Part shown: positions 47,701-56,941 of the stretch, in pieces
Position numbering within the stretch: the stretch's first letter is position 1
Layout of the letters: every line of letters starts with the position of its first letter
NCBI RefSeq assembly: GCF_000186865.1
Contig: NW_008705562.1
Span: 1,447,014-1,511,013, forward strand
Direction of reading: 5' to 3'
Length of the DNA stretch: 64,000 nt
Source of the DNA: Aureococcus anophagefferens
Taxonomy: Eukaryota; Sar; Pelagophyceae; Pelagomonadales; Pelagomonadaceae
Notes under the pieces: model-generated
What the model saw: only the letters and a program-made list of their open reading frames with translations
Databases searched by the model: none
Told to the model about the DNA's origin: nothing
Translations under genes and position numbers: made by a program

Positions 47701-50700
47701 CGCCGCCGTCGCTTGGGCCGTGCCCGAACACAAAGCGCTCAAATTCCCCGCGACGAGCGCCGCGCGGCGCTTCGTCTCCGCCGCGCGGTCGCGGAGCCCC
47801 CGCTGGAGGATCGGCGCGAGGAGCGCGAGCGACGGCGCGTCCAGCGCGTGGGCGAACTCGCGGCCTAATAACGCATCGAGCGCCTCGCGCGTCGCGTGCG
47901 CCGGGTCCACTAAAGCTTCGATCAGCTCGCGCTTCAGCGCCTTGACCTCGGGGTTCCGCGCGACGGACGCGACGTCGTCGAGCGCGGCCTTGGCCGCGTC
48001 TCTTACTTGCGCCGACGTGTCCGCGAGGGCGCCGGCCAGGGCCGGCACAGCACGAGGGAGCACAGCACCCAACTGCTTCGGCGCGCAGTGGGCCGTGGCG
48101 CCGAGCATGTCGATGGCCGCGACGCGCGCGCGCCAGTTCGACGTCTCGTCGCCGGACGCGGCGCCGAGCACCGCGGGGAACGCCAATTTAACGCCGTGGG
48201 CGCTGAGGCCCTCGAAGACCTTGCGCGCCGCGCCCTTCGCGGCGTCGCGCACGACGTCGGACCCCTCGCTGAAGGCCCGGAGCAGGAAGGGCAGCAGCGC
48301 GATCTCGTACGGCTCGAAGAGCACGCCGAGCCGCGCGGCGAGGCGCTCGACGGCGCTCAGCGCGCCGTGCTTCGCGTTGATGCCCTCGCCCGCGTCCAGG
48401 GCCGCCTCGAGCTTGGCGACGACGCCGTGGGCCTTCAACGACCCGATGCCCAGGCCCTTGATCGCCGCGGCGACGCCGTGCGCCGCGCCGCGGCGCTCGC
48501 CGCCGCCGGGGCTCTCGAGGCACGCGGCCAGGAGCCGCTCGAGCAAGGCGCCCGCGCGGTCGCCGTGGGGCTTCTTCATGGCCTTGACGAGGGGCACGAG
48601 GCCGTCGGCGATGGCGACCTGGCCCGCCTCGCGGTTCTTCTTTTTGACCGTCTTCTTCACGGACGGCGCGGCCGCGCGGCCCGGCGCGGCCTTGGGCTTG
48701 GGCCGGAGCGACGCCGCGCCCAACAGAGGCTGCGCGGGCCCGCGCTTCGCGCCGCCGCCGGGCCGCTTGAGGGTCGACCCGCCGCCGCCCATGATCGCGG
48801 CCGCGCCCGTCTTCGCGACGGGCCGCGGCGCCGCGGCCTTCTTCTTTTTCTCCGGCGCCGGCGCCGCCGGCGCCGCGGCCTCGGACGCCCGGGGCGCCAC
48901 GAGGGCGTCGGCGAGGCGCTCGGCGACGTCCGGCAGCCGCGCGTCCTCCACGTCGAGGTGCTTCGCGGCCGCGCCCAGCAGCGCGACGACGGCCTCCTGC
49001 GTCTCCGCGTCGAGGGGCGCACCGAGGGCCCGCTCGAGGACGGCCAGCGGCGCCGCGACGCCGCCGGCGCCCGCGGCGCCGTCGAGGAAGGCGACGCCGG
49101 CGTTGACGAGCTCGCCGCGGACGACGTCGTCGTCGTCGGGCAGGCCCGCTTCGACGAGCCACGCGAACGTCGACTCGGGCGCCGCGGCGACGACGGCGCC
49201 GCTGGCGAAGAGCGCCGCGAGGGCGACGGCCGCGCGGCGCCGGGCCCGCAGATCCGCGGCGACCTTGAGCTCGAAGTCGCGCTGGCGCATCGCGGGGCCC
49301 TCGTCGCCGGGCGCAGCGAAGTACGCGTCGTCCGCGGCGGCGGGCGCCGCGCCGTCGTCGGGCTTCGCGGCGTCGAAGGCGCTCCGGAGCGCGTCGACGA
49401 CGGCGCCGGCGCCCGCCGACGCGGCGACGAAGGCGAGCGCCGCGCACGCGGCGAGGCGGCCCGCCGCGTAGTCGGCCTCGGTCGACCCGGCGCCCGCGTC
49501 CTCGAGCGCGAACGCGCGGAGCGTCACGGGGTCCGGCAGCTCGCCCGAGGGGAGCTGGGCCCAGCAGGCCTCGGCGGCGCCGCGCGTCGCCGCGTCCTCG
49601 AAGTGGCGCGCGACCAGGAGCCGGCACCGGAGCGGCGCGTCGTCGCCGCGGTCGCCTCCGTCGACCTTGCGGGACCGGAGCGCCTGCTCCGCGGCCTTGA
49701 GCGCGTCGACGCGCTGCCGCGGGTCGGGCCCGAGGGCGCCCCGCGCCAGGGGCCGCGCGCCGTCGCCGCCGACGAGGGGCGCCAGGTCGCCGAGGGACGG
49801 CGGCGGCCCCGCGACGGCGAGCGTCAACGCGGCCGCGGCGGGCGACGCGTCGCCGTCGCCGCAGGTGATGCGGAGCAGGTCGTCGAGGCAGCAGGCGTGC
49901 TGGAGCGCCGCGACGGCGTCGAAGGCTTCCCGGCGGTGCGCCGCTAAGACGTCGTCGTCGGCCTCGGCGAGCGACGCGACGACCGAGAGCGCGGCGCCGA
50001 AGGCGTCGCGCGACGGCGGCTCGTAGCCGTCGCAGGGCGGGTCGCCGAAGACGTCCGGCGCCGCGCCGAGGGCGCCGCGCGCGAGGGGCAGCGCGAAGGG
50101 CACGCCCCCTTGCGGGCAGCCGCGGAGGAGCGCCAGGGCCCGGGCGACGAGGCTCCGGTCCGAACACCCCGGCGGCGCGAGGACCGCGGCGGCCGCGGCG
50201 CCGCGCGCGGCGAGGGCCGCCGCGGCGCCGACGCAGGCCGCGTCGAGGCGCGAGCCGAGGCCGAGGCCCGCGGCCGCGAGGCGCGCGAGCGTGTCGTCGA
50301 GCGCGCGGCCGTCGACGCAGTCCGCGAACGCGTCGCGCGCGCGGACGCACGCGGCCGCGGCCGCCGCGAGCCAGGGCCCGGCGCAGGTCGCCGGCGCCGC
50401 GTCGGCGAGGGCCGCGCAGGCCGCGAGGGCGCCGAGGACGCGGCGCCGCTTCCGCGCGACCTTGTCGGCCGCGGCGGCGACGGCGTCTTTCACGCGCGCG
50501 TCGTCGCGCGCGTCCGCGGCGGCGCCGCCGCCCTTCTTCGCGGCGATCTCCCGCTTGACCTGCTCGGCCCACTGCTCGTCGTCGGCGCCGTAGAGCTTGG
50601 GCCGCCGGCCCGTCTTGACGTCCGCGGCCTTGCCCCTGGCCGCGTCCTTCTTCCCACTTTCCGCGAAGAGCGACGGCGCGTCGGTTTCGCGCGCGACGCG

Positions 50701-52332
50701 GCCGAGGTAGGCGGCGAGCTCGTCGGCCGTCGGCGCCAGGGCCGGCAACGCCTCGAGCTCCGCGAGGAGGGGGCCGTGGCACGCCGCGCGGACGAGCGCC
50801 GCGCCGCCGGGCCGCGGCGCGAGCGCCGCCGCGGCCGCGGCCGCGGCCCGCTGCCGCGCGACGCGCGCGAAGAGGCCCGCGCGCGTGAAGGCCGCGCCCT
50901 CGCCGTCGAGGAGCGCCGCCGTCAACGGCGCGCCGTCGCCCGGTGCGACCGGGGCGTCGCGCGGCACCCTCCGGAGCAGCGACGCCGCGTACCGCGGCGA
51001 GCAGTCGTTGACGGCGTCGTGGGACGCGAGGAGCGCCGCGAAGACGACGGCGTCGCCGGGCCAGGCGCCGTCCTCGTTCAGGAGGGCCAGCACACCCCGG
51101 AGCGCGTCGCGGTAGTTCGGGCGGTGGACGGGCGTCGGCGCGTCGTCGTCGCCGTACGATACCGCGCCGACGGAGACGGCGGGCTTCGCGCGCGCGAGGT
51201 CCCAGAGGGCGGCGCAGGCGGCGACCAACGCGCCGCACCGGCCCCGGAGCGCCCCCAGAGCCGCGCAGCGCGGCGCCGCGTGGCGCGCGGTCGCGGCCTT
51301 GGCGACGCCGGCCCAGGACGCCGGCTCGAGGCCCGCGGCGGCCCCTAACCGCGCGACGCCGCAGGACGCCCAGAGCGACGCCGGCGCGTCGTTCGTGAAG
51401 AGGGGCGTGTCGTCGCCCAGGAGCTTCGCCAGTTCCGCGACGCGCTTCTTCTTCGCGCCCGCGGGCCGGTGCGCGTCCAGCAGCGCGAGCGCGTAGAGGC
51501 ACGGCGCGGCCTCGGCCGGCGCGGGGCCCTTGCGCTTCTTCGACGTTGCTAACACCTCGAGGGGCGCGGCGATTTGGGCGAGCAGCGCCGGGCCCCAGGG
51601 CGTCGGCGCCGGGCCGTCCTTGCCGGAGCGGAACGCGGCGAGTTCGCCGGAGAAGGACCGGCCGAGCCACGCGCACGCGCAGAGCGCGGCCGCCGCGGCG
51701 CGGGGCCGGTCCTTGTCCGCGGCCTTGAGCTCCGTAGCGAGCTCCGCCGCGAGGTCGGCGAAGAAGGCGCCGTCGCCGACCGCGGCGACGGCCGCGCCCC
51801 AGCCGCCCGCGGCGCGCCACGCGTCGCGCCGCGCGCCGTCGTCGCCGCCCTTGGCCCGCGCGGCGGCGACGACCGCGCGGCAGGCGTCGAGGGCCGCGGC
51901 GCCGGCGCCGGCCCAGGCCTCGCCGCGCGTCTCCGCGCCGGCGAGGAGCGCCGCGAGGCCCGCGACGGCGCCGCGCCGCGCGCCGTCGCCGCCGCCGGGC
52001 TTCGCCGCGTCGCGCGCGCCCGCCGCGAGCGCGCCGCAGCAGGCGCCCAACGCCGCGCCGCTCGTCAGGGCCCCGAGCCGCGCGCAGCAGGCCGCCGCCG
52101 CGTCGACGGCGCCGTCCTTGCCCGACCGCAGGGCCTTGGCGGCGCCCGCTGCGATGGGCTCCGCCTGCGCGGCGTCGAGCGGCTCGGAGTGTGTAGCTAG
52201 TAGTTTTGAGGCATCGACGATGCCGCTTTCTGGCGAGAGCTTGAGCTTCTTCGCGATTGCTGCGAGCGCCTCGTCGCCTCCGGAGCTCGCTGCCATCGTG
52301 TGCGCCTCGTCGCCTCCGGAACTCGCTGCCAT
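44750..52332 (-). CDS. GCN1: GCN1-like HEAT-repeat translational regulator, one introner intron
   Basis: The coding sequence is join(52332..46822, 46621..44750), 2460 aa. The whole protein is a chain of HEAT repeats. The central region has the GCN1 hallmarks: RRGAAHGVAAAIKGLGIGSL, FEPYEIALLPFLLRAFSEGS, NLSAHGVKL-like LSAHGVKLAFPAVLGAASGD, CAPKQLGAVLPRAVPALAGA and APSLALLAPILQRGLRDRAA. GCN1 binds stalled or collided ribosomes and hands uncharged tRNA signals to the eIF2-alpha kinase GCN2. The length is close to the usual ~2,600. The first 12 codons are tandemly duplicated (MAASSGGDEAHT then MAASSGGDEAL). A 200-bp introner interrupts the gene between residues 1837 and 1838 (KTVVPNTPRALRD after splicing). 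It is head-to-head with the CCCH-PPR gene, with 110 bp between starts. Confidence 0.88.
46622..46821 (-). mobile_element. introner element acting as a 200-bp GT-AG intron (family B)
   Basis: On the minus strand the 8-bp host sequence GTGCCCAA lies at 46821-46814 and again at 46621-46614. The 192-bp insert starts CAGGGCAGCAAAAGGGTG and ends CACCCTTTTGCTGCCCAG, an inverted terminal repeat with one mismatch. The donor GT comes from the first target copy and the acceptor CAG from the insert's end. Splicing leaves one target copy and the frame KTV-VPNTP. The insert is in opposite orientation to the copy at 32.6 kb. Confidence 0.9.
52261..52332 (-). repeat. 36-nt in-frame tandem duplication at the GCN1 start
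   Basis: The first 12 codons (ATG GCA GCG AGT ...) are repeated immediately at codons 13-24 with a few mismatches, so the gene has two equivalent start contexts. Either Met could initiate. Confidence 0.8.
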
Positions 52333-52442
52333 ATCGTGTTAGCGACCCAGTTTTTGCCGGCGCCGCGGCCGATGTTGATGATGTTGCCGCTCGAGCTCTG
52401 CGATGCAGCACCGCGCCGCAGCCATGACGCTCTGATGCATCC
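52333..52442. promoter_or_regulatory. 110-bp bidirectional promoter region
   Basis: Only 110 bp separate the start codons of GCN1 and the divergent CCCH-RRM-PPR gene, so both promoters and 5' UTRs overlap here. No TATA box is evident. The segment contains a GATGTTGATGATGTTG direct repeat. Confidence 0.4.
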
Positions 52443-54098
52443 ATGAAGCGGTCCTACGACGCCGTCGCGCCGCCGGCGGCGCGCTACCCCATCGCGCCCG
52501 GCGCGCCGCCTCCCGTCTACGACGCCTACGCGCCGGCGAGCGGCGCGAACCCCTGCTTCGAGTTCCTGCGCAGCGGGTCCTGCCGGAACGGCGACCGGTG
52601 CAAGTACGTGCACGGGCCCGCGCCGGAGGACGGCCGGTTGCCCAAGGACGGCCGGTGCCACGCGCACTTCTACCTCGGCGGCTGCCACCGCGGCGAGGCG
52701 TGCCGCTACTCGCACGGCGGCGACCACGTCGGCGCCTTCGCGATCCAGGCCGAGTCGGTCCGGGAGACGCTCGAGGCCGGCAAGCGCGACCGCGCGCGGC
52801 CGCCGCCGCCGCCGCCGGCCGACGGCGACGCGGTCCACGACGACGAGGTCTACCTGCGGAACGTCAACTACCTCTACGGGTCGCAGCAGCTCGCGCGGGT
52901 CATGGAGCGGGCCTTCAAGGGCCGCGTGCTCGCCGTGCGCCTCGCGCCCTGCGCGGACCCCGCGCGCGCGCGGGCCGACGGCCACTTCCACGGCGGCAGC
53001 TGCTGGGTCCGGTTCGAGCGCGCGGCCGCGGCCCGCGCCGCGAGCCGCGCGGGCGAGATCGATCTCGGCGGCCGCGTCGCGAAGATCTGCCTGTCGCGCA
53101 TGAAGGCGCCGGACCCGCTCGCGGGCGACCGGCCGGGCCGCGGCGCGGTCTTCGCGCGCCTCAGGGACGCGGCGACGCTCGCGGCCGTCGACGGCGTCGT
53201 CGCGGAGCTCCGGCCGCTTTTGGACGCGCGCGAGTACACGCTCGTCTTCGCGGCGTTGGGCCGCGTGCGCGCCGACGGCCGCGTGCGGCCCCTGCTCGAC
53301 GAGGCGCGGCGCGCGGGCCGCGCGGACGTGATCTGCTACAACGCGGCGATCTCCGCCGCGGGCTCCGCGGGCGACCGCGCGCTCGCCCTCGGCGTCCTCC
53401 GGGCGCTCGTCGGCGACCCGGCCGCGGAGCCCGACGCCATCTCCTACAACGCGGCCATCGCGGCCTGCGAGCGCGCGGGCGACTGCGACGGCGCGCTCCG
53501 CCTCTTCGCGTCGCTCAAGAGGCGCGGCCTCCGGCCGACGGCCGTGTCCTACAACGCCGTCGTCGCCGCGTGCGCGCGGGGCGGCCGCTGGGCGGCGGCC
53601 CTCGAGTGTCTCGGGCGCATGCCCGGCGACGGCGTCCCGCCGGACTCCGTCGTCTACCACGCCGTCGTCGGCGCGTGCGAGGCCGCGGGCGAGGGCGACG
53701 CGGCGACCGCCGCCTACGCGGCGGCCCTCGACGGCGGCGCGCTCGACGCGCGCGCGCTCTGGGACGCCGACGGCGCGTTCCTCCTGCCGCGCGTCCAGGG
53801 GCCGGACGTCGCGGTCGCGGCCGCGCGGCTCGCGCTCCGCGACGTCGTCGACGAGCCGGAGACGCGGCCCTTCTTCTCGCTCGCGGGCACGGTGGCGGCG
53901 CTGGACCCGGAGACGGGCGAGACCTACGACGCCGCCGGCGACGACCTGGTGATCAGGGCCGACTGCGACGCGTCCCTCGCCGCGGTCGCGGACCTCCTCC
54001 GCGACGCGTTCCCCCAGCTCGACGCGGCCCCCGCGAAGGGCGCCGTCGCCGTGACCTGGGCGAGCCTCCGCGAGTGGAAACGGACGGCGCCGAGGTAA
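52443..54098 (+). CDS. CCCH zinc finger - RRM-like - PPR fusion protein
   Basis: This 551-aa RNA-binding protein has three modules. Two CCCH fingers of the Cx8Cx5Cx3H type lie near residues 38-57 (CFEFLRSGSCRNGDRCKYVH) and ~74-93 (CHAHFYLGGCHRGEACRYSH). An RRM-like fold follows (~137-220), with VYLRNVNYLYGSQQLARVME and GGSCWVRFERAAAARAASRA. At least four PPR-like helix pairs come next (~255-425), including VICYNAAISAAGSAGDRALA, ISYNAAIAACERAGDCDGAL and VSYNAVVAACARGGRWAAAL. The C-terminus is a mixed domain. PPR tracts normally act on organelle RNA, whereas CCCH plus RRM is typical of nuclear or cytosolic mRNA factors. No targeting peptide is obvious, so nuclear or cytosolic mRNA processing is the likelier inference. 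The combination looks unusual. Confidence 0.8.
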   Translation: MKRSYDAVAPPAARYPIAPGAPPPVYDAYAPASGANPCFEFLRSGSCRNGDRCKYVHGPAPEDGRLPKDGRCHAHFYLGGCHRGEACRYSHGGDHVGAFAIQAESVRETLEAGKRDRARPPPPPPADGDAVHDDEVYLRNVNYLYGSQQLARVMERAFKGRVLAVRLAPCADPARARADGHFHGGSCWVRFERAAAARAASRAGEIDLGGRVAKICLSRMKAPDPLAGDRPGRGAVFARLRDAATLAAVDGVVAELRPLLDAREYTLVFAALGRVRADGRVRPLLDEARRAGRADVICYNAAISAAGSAGDRALALGVLRALVGDPAAEPDAISYNAAIAACERAGDCDGALRLFASLKRRGLRPTAVSYNAVVAACARGGRWAAALECLGRMPGDGVPPDSVVYHAVVGACEAAGEGDAATAAYAAALDGGALDARALWDADGAFLLPRVQGPDVAVAAARLALRDVVDEPETRPFFSLAGTVAALDPETGETYDAAGDDLVIRADCDASLAAVADLLRDAFPQLDAAPAKGAVAVTWASLREWKRTAPR

Positions 54099-54189
54099 GG
54101 GGTTTTTACGGGTGGTAGTCAGGCCAAGCACGACTCGCCCGCGCGCAAGCGCGGCATCTCGGGCGACGGCGACGGCGTGAAGACTCAGG

Positions 54190-55236
54190 CTATACTTGCG
54201 CGTCGAGGTCCGCGAGGGCCTGTATAGCTGCCTCGTGACCCTTGGCAGCGGCGCGCTCGAACCAGTATCTGGCTTTGCCGAGGTCGACCTCCGTGCCTTC
54301 TCCTTGCTCGTAGCAAATGCCAAGGTTGAGCTCTCCAGTGGCATAGCCTTGATCCGCCGCGAGCACGTAACACCGGAACGCTTCTTCATGTTTCTCCTCA
54401 GTATCGAGTAAAAACCCTAAACTGGTTTGCGCGGCCGCGTCGCCCCGGTCCGCGGCCGTGCGAAACAGCCGCTCCGCCTTCTTCTTGTCCAGCTTGACGC
54501 CGAGCCCATTATTGTAGAAGAGCCCAAGATTATTCATTGCGTTGACATCTCCGAGCTCCACGGCGCGCCGGTAAATCTTCGCGGCTTTCTTATCGGATTT
54601 CACGAGGCCGAAGTCACCGCGGCGGTACGCACATCCCAAATGCGAAATCGCTTCCGGCACCTCGTTCTCCACATGGCGGCGCAGACGCGCGAGTCCTTCC
54701 GCATTATTTTCTGCGAGCGGTACACGACAGAGGGGACACGCAGTTTTGATCTTGTCCTCGCATGATCGGCAGACCTTTCGGCAGCAGCAGACGCGAAGCA
54801 CGTTCTTCCCATTCACGTCCCACTCCTCGAGACAGATCGGGCACCGCGACCCAAACCGCGCCGACGCCGGCTCGGGCTCCGGGTTCGCCTCGCGCCGCAC
54901 GCGAGCGGCCTCGTGTTCCGCCGCGATGCGCGCGCGGACCTCGTCGGCGTGCGACCGCGGCGCGGGGCCGTAGAACACGTCCCGCGGCGGCGACGGCGGG
55001 GGCGTCGGCGCCTCGGCGCGGGCCCGGTCGTCACGGATCTTTTTGCACGCCTTCCGGTGGCCCCGGTCGCGCCAGTCGATGCGTTGGCAGTCCGTCGAAC
55101 AGTAGGCCGTCGTGCCGCACCCTTTACAGGGCCGGGCATCCTTCTTCCCGCAAATCGTGCATATGTTGAGCGCCAGCTTCGTACGGGTTTTTCGCGCCTC
55201 GTACTCTCGCTTCTTCTTGATCAATTCCGGGTCCAT
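54190..55236 (-). CDS. MYND / RING-like / Sel1-repeat protein, copy 1 (no intron)
   Basis: This 348-aa protein begins with a basic helix (MDPELIKKKREYEARKTRTK). A MYND zinc finger follows (CTICGKKDARPCKGCGTTAY, then CSTDCQRIDWRDRGHRKAC), then a C3HC4-type RING-like finger (CPICLEEWDVNGKNVLRVCC to CPLCR). Four or five Sel1/TPR-like repeats (~220-340) complete it, for example AMNNLGLFYNNGLGVKLDKK and YWFERAAAKGHEAAIQAL. Such proteins act as adaptors, and the RING suggests ubiquitin transfer; the partner is unknown. It is one of two tandem paralogues in a ~1365-bp duplication. The coding sequence is less GC-rich in the Sel1 part, which is typical of expanded families. Confidence 0.8.
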   Translation of the reverse strand: MDPELIKKKREYEARKTRTKLALNICTICGKKDARPCKGCGTTAYCSTDCQRIDWRDRGHRKACKKIRDDRARAEAPTPPPSPPRDVFYGPAPRSHADEVRARIAAEHEAARVRREANPEPEPASARFGSRCPICLEEWDVNGKNVLRVCCCRKVCRSCEDKIKTACPLCRVPLAENNAEGLARLRRHVENEVPEAISHLGCAYRRGDFGLVKSDKKAAKIYRRAVELGDVNAMNNLGLFYNNGLGVKLDKKKAERLFRTAADRGDAAAQTSLGFLLDTEEKHEEAFRCYVLAADQGYATGELNLGICYEQGEGTEVDLGKARYWFERAAAKGHEAAIQALADLDAQV

Positions 55237-55341
55237 GGCCTCTGAACGCGCGCGTCCTTGCGTCGCTCCCCAGGCCCGCCTATCGCAAAGGCACAATCGC
55301 TCAAAATCTTACCCCAGGCAAGCCACCCCTAGAAGGCGTCC

Positions 55342-55560
55342 TAGAGCATCGTGTTCATGTCGTTCTCCATTCCCCCCTCGGCGTCGTCGTCGTCCTTGCG
55401 CCAGGCGGGCTTCGCGTTGAAGCACGCCAGGCACCAGACCGCGGCGGTCGGCGCAGAAAGGAACGCCGCGGCGACGACGACGCCAAGGCCAAGCACGACT
55501 CGCCCGCGCGCAAGCGCGGCATCTCGGTCTCGGACGACGACGCGGCGTACAGATTGTTAG
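55342..55560 (-). pseudogene. orphan C-terminal fragment of a membrane protein
   Basis: Between the two MYND genes the minus strand encodes ~70 residues with no start. They form one hydrophobic helix (VVLGLGVVVAAAFLSAPTAA) followed by VWCLACFNAKPAWRKDDDDA, ending MENDMNTML and a stop at 55342. The composition is that of a real membrane-protein tail. A shorter piece of the same sequence (RDAALARGRVVLA) occurs downstream of copy 1 at ~54121-54162. It is probably debris captured by the tandem duplication, since nothing upstream can supply the missing exons except across the second MYND gene. Confidence 0.3.
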
Positions 55561-55561
55561 G

Positions 55562-56696
55562 CTATACTCGCGCGTCGAGGTGTGCGAGGCGCGTTATAGC
55601 TAGCTCGTCGCCCTTGGCAGCGGCGCGCTCGAACCAGTATCTGGCTTTGCCGAGGTCGACTTCCGTGCCTCTTCCGACCATGTAGCAGCAGCCAAGGTTG
55701 TTCTCTCCAGTGGTATAGCCTTGATCAGCCGAGAGCGCGTAGTACCGGAACGATTCTTCAAATTTCCCCTCAGATTCAAGAAAAAAACCTAAATTGCATT
55801 CCGCGACCCCGTCGCCCCGATCTGCGGCCGCGCGAAACAGCTCCTCCGCCTTCTTCTTGTCCAGCTTGACGCCACTTCCGTTGTTGTACAATCTTCCAAG
55901 GTTAATGGTCGCGTCCACGTCCCCGAGCTCCACTGCGCGCTTCCAAATTTTCGCGGCTTTCTTATCGGATGTCACCACGCCGTAGAAACCGAAGTTGTAC
56001 GCACATCCCAAATGCGAAATCGCTTCTGGCACCTCGTTCTCCACATGGCGGCGCAGACGCGCGAGGCTTTCCGCGTCATTTTGTGCGCGCGGTACACGAC
56101 AGAGGGGACACGCGCCGAAGCCGATCTTCTCCTCGCACGATTGGCAGACCTTTCGGCAGCAACAGATGCAAAGCACGTACGGAGCATTCACGTCCCAGTC
56201 CTCCAAACAGATCGGGCACCGCGACCCAAACCGCGCCGACTGTGGCTCCGGCTCCGGGTTCGCCTCGCGGCGCACGCGGGCCGCCTCGTGCTCCGCGGCG
56301 ATGCGCGCACGGACCTCGTCGGCGTGCGACCGGGGCGCGGGGCCGTAGACCGGGAGCGACGGCGGGGGCGTCGGCGCCTCGGCCCGCGCCGCCTCCGCCG
56401 CGCGCTCGTCCCGGATCTTCTTGCACGCCTTCCGGTGGCCTCGGTCGCGCCAATCGATGCGTTGACAATCCGTCGAACAGTACCTGCGGGTCCGTGTCGC
56501 GGCGCGATCGCGCGGCGCCCCCGACCGTTCGCGAGCGTCGCGACGGCGCTGGCGCGCACTGTGTCGTCCCGCACGGGCAATTCAGCAAGGTCTTCGGTTT
56601 CGCCCCGCAGATGGTGCAGGTCAGGCGGAGCTTGAGCGCTTTCGCCCGGGCCTTGACCTGCTCGAACTCGCGTTGTTTCTTCTCCCACTCCTTCAT
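55562..56696 (-). CDS. MYND / RING-like / Sel1-repeat protein, copy 2 (76-bp intron inside MYND)
   Basis: The coding sequence is join(56696..56560, 56483..55562), 352 aa. It has the same layout as its neighbour: basic helix (MKEWEKKQREFEQVKARAKA), MYND finger (CTICGAKPKTLLNCPCGTTQ-YCSTDCQRIDW), RING-like finger (CPICLEDWDVNAPYVLCICC) and Sel1 repeats (ATINLGRLYNNGSGVKLDKK). The unspliced frame breaks after CGTTQC. Removing 56484-56559 (GTGCGCGCC...GACCCGCAG) restores the finger exactly as in copy 1, with Q-Y in place of A-Y. The intron is therefore present in only one paralogue. An alternative reading is a pseudogene with an inserted segment, but the exact phase and splice sites favour an intron. 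Confidence 0.7.
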
Positions 56697-56841
56697 CGGC
56701 TCCCCCGTGCGTACTGATGAGCGGGCGACGAACAGGGAGGCGACAGCGGGGACGAGAGGGCTCAAGAACCGTGAGGCGCCGGCGCGACCCCGATGGACTG
56801 CATCGAGCAGCACCTTGACGGCAGATCCCGTCGGATCCGGG

Positions 56842-56941
56842 GAAGCTCGCGTCAGGCGCGGAGGTCGGGGTTTTACGGATGGCAGGCGCCCGAAAGCTCG
56901 CGTGGACGTGGGGGTCGGGGCTTTACAGGTGGCAGGCGTCC
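56842..56941. repeat. 50-bp tandem duplication of a gene 3' end
   Basis: The unit GAAGCTCGCGT...GTCGGGGTTTTACGG...GGCAGGCG lies at 56842-56891 and 56892-56941 with several mismatches. The second copy contains the stop codon and last codons (ACHL, stop 56923) of the Dispatched-like gene. The first copy repeats them as non-coding sequence. Confidence 0.65.

Larger units (their letters stand above)
54121..56700 (-). repeat. tandem duplication (~1365-bp unit) carrying two MYND/RING/Sel1 genes
   Basis: The 3' flank AGGCCAAGCACGACTCGCCC...GGCATCTCGG is identical at 54121 and 55486. From there the two units stay similar through both genes to their start regions. The 1365-bp offset is constant at the gene stops (54190 vs 55562, within 7 bp), so this is a head-to-tail duplication. 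Confidence 0.75.

Noticed and set aside
48188..52444. 1418-codon frame overlapping GCN1 on the same strand
   Set aside because: It is Arg/Pro-rich and motif-free. The GCN1 HEAT frame explains the sequence.
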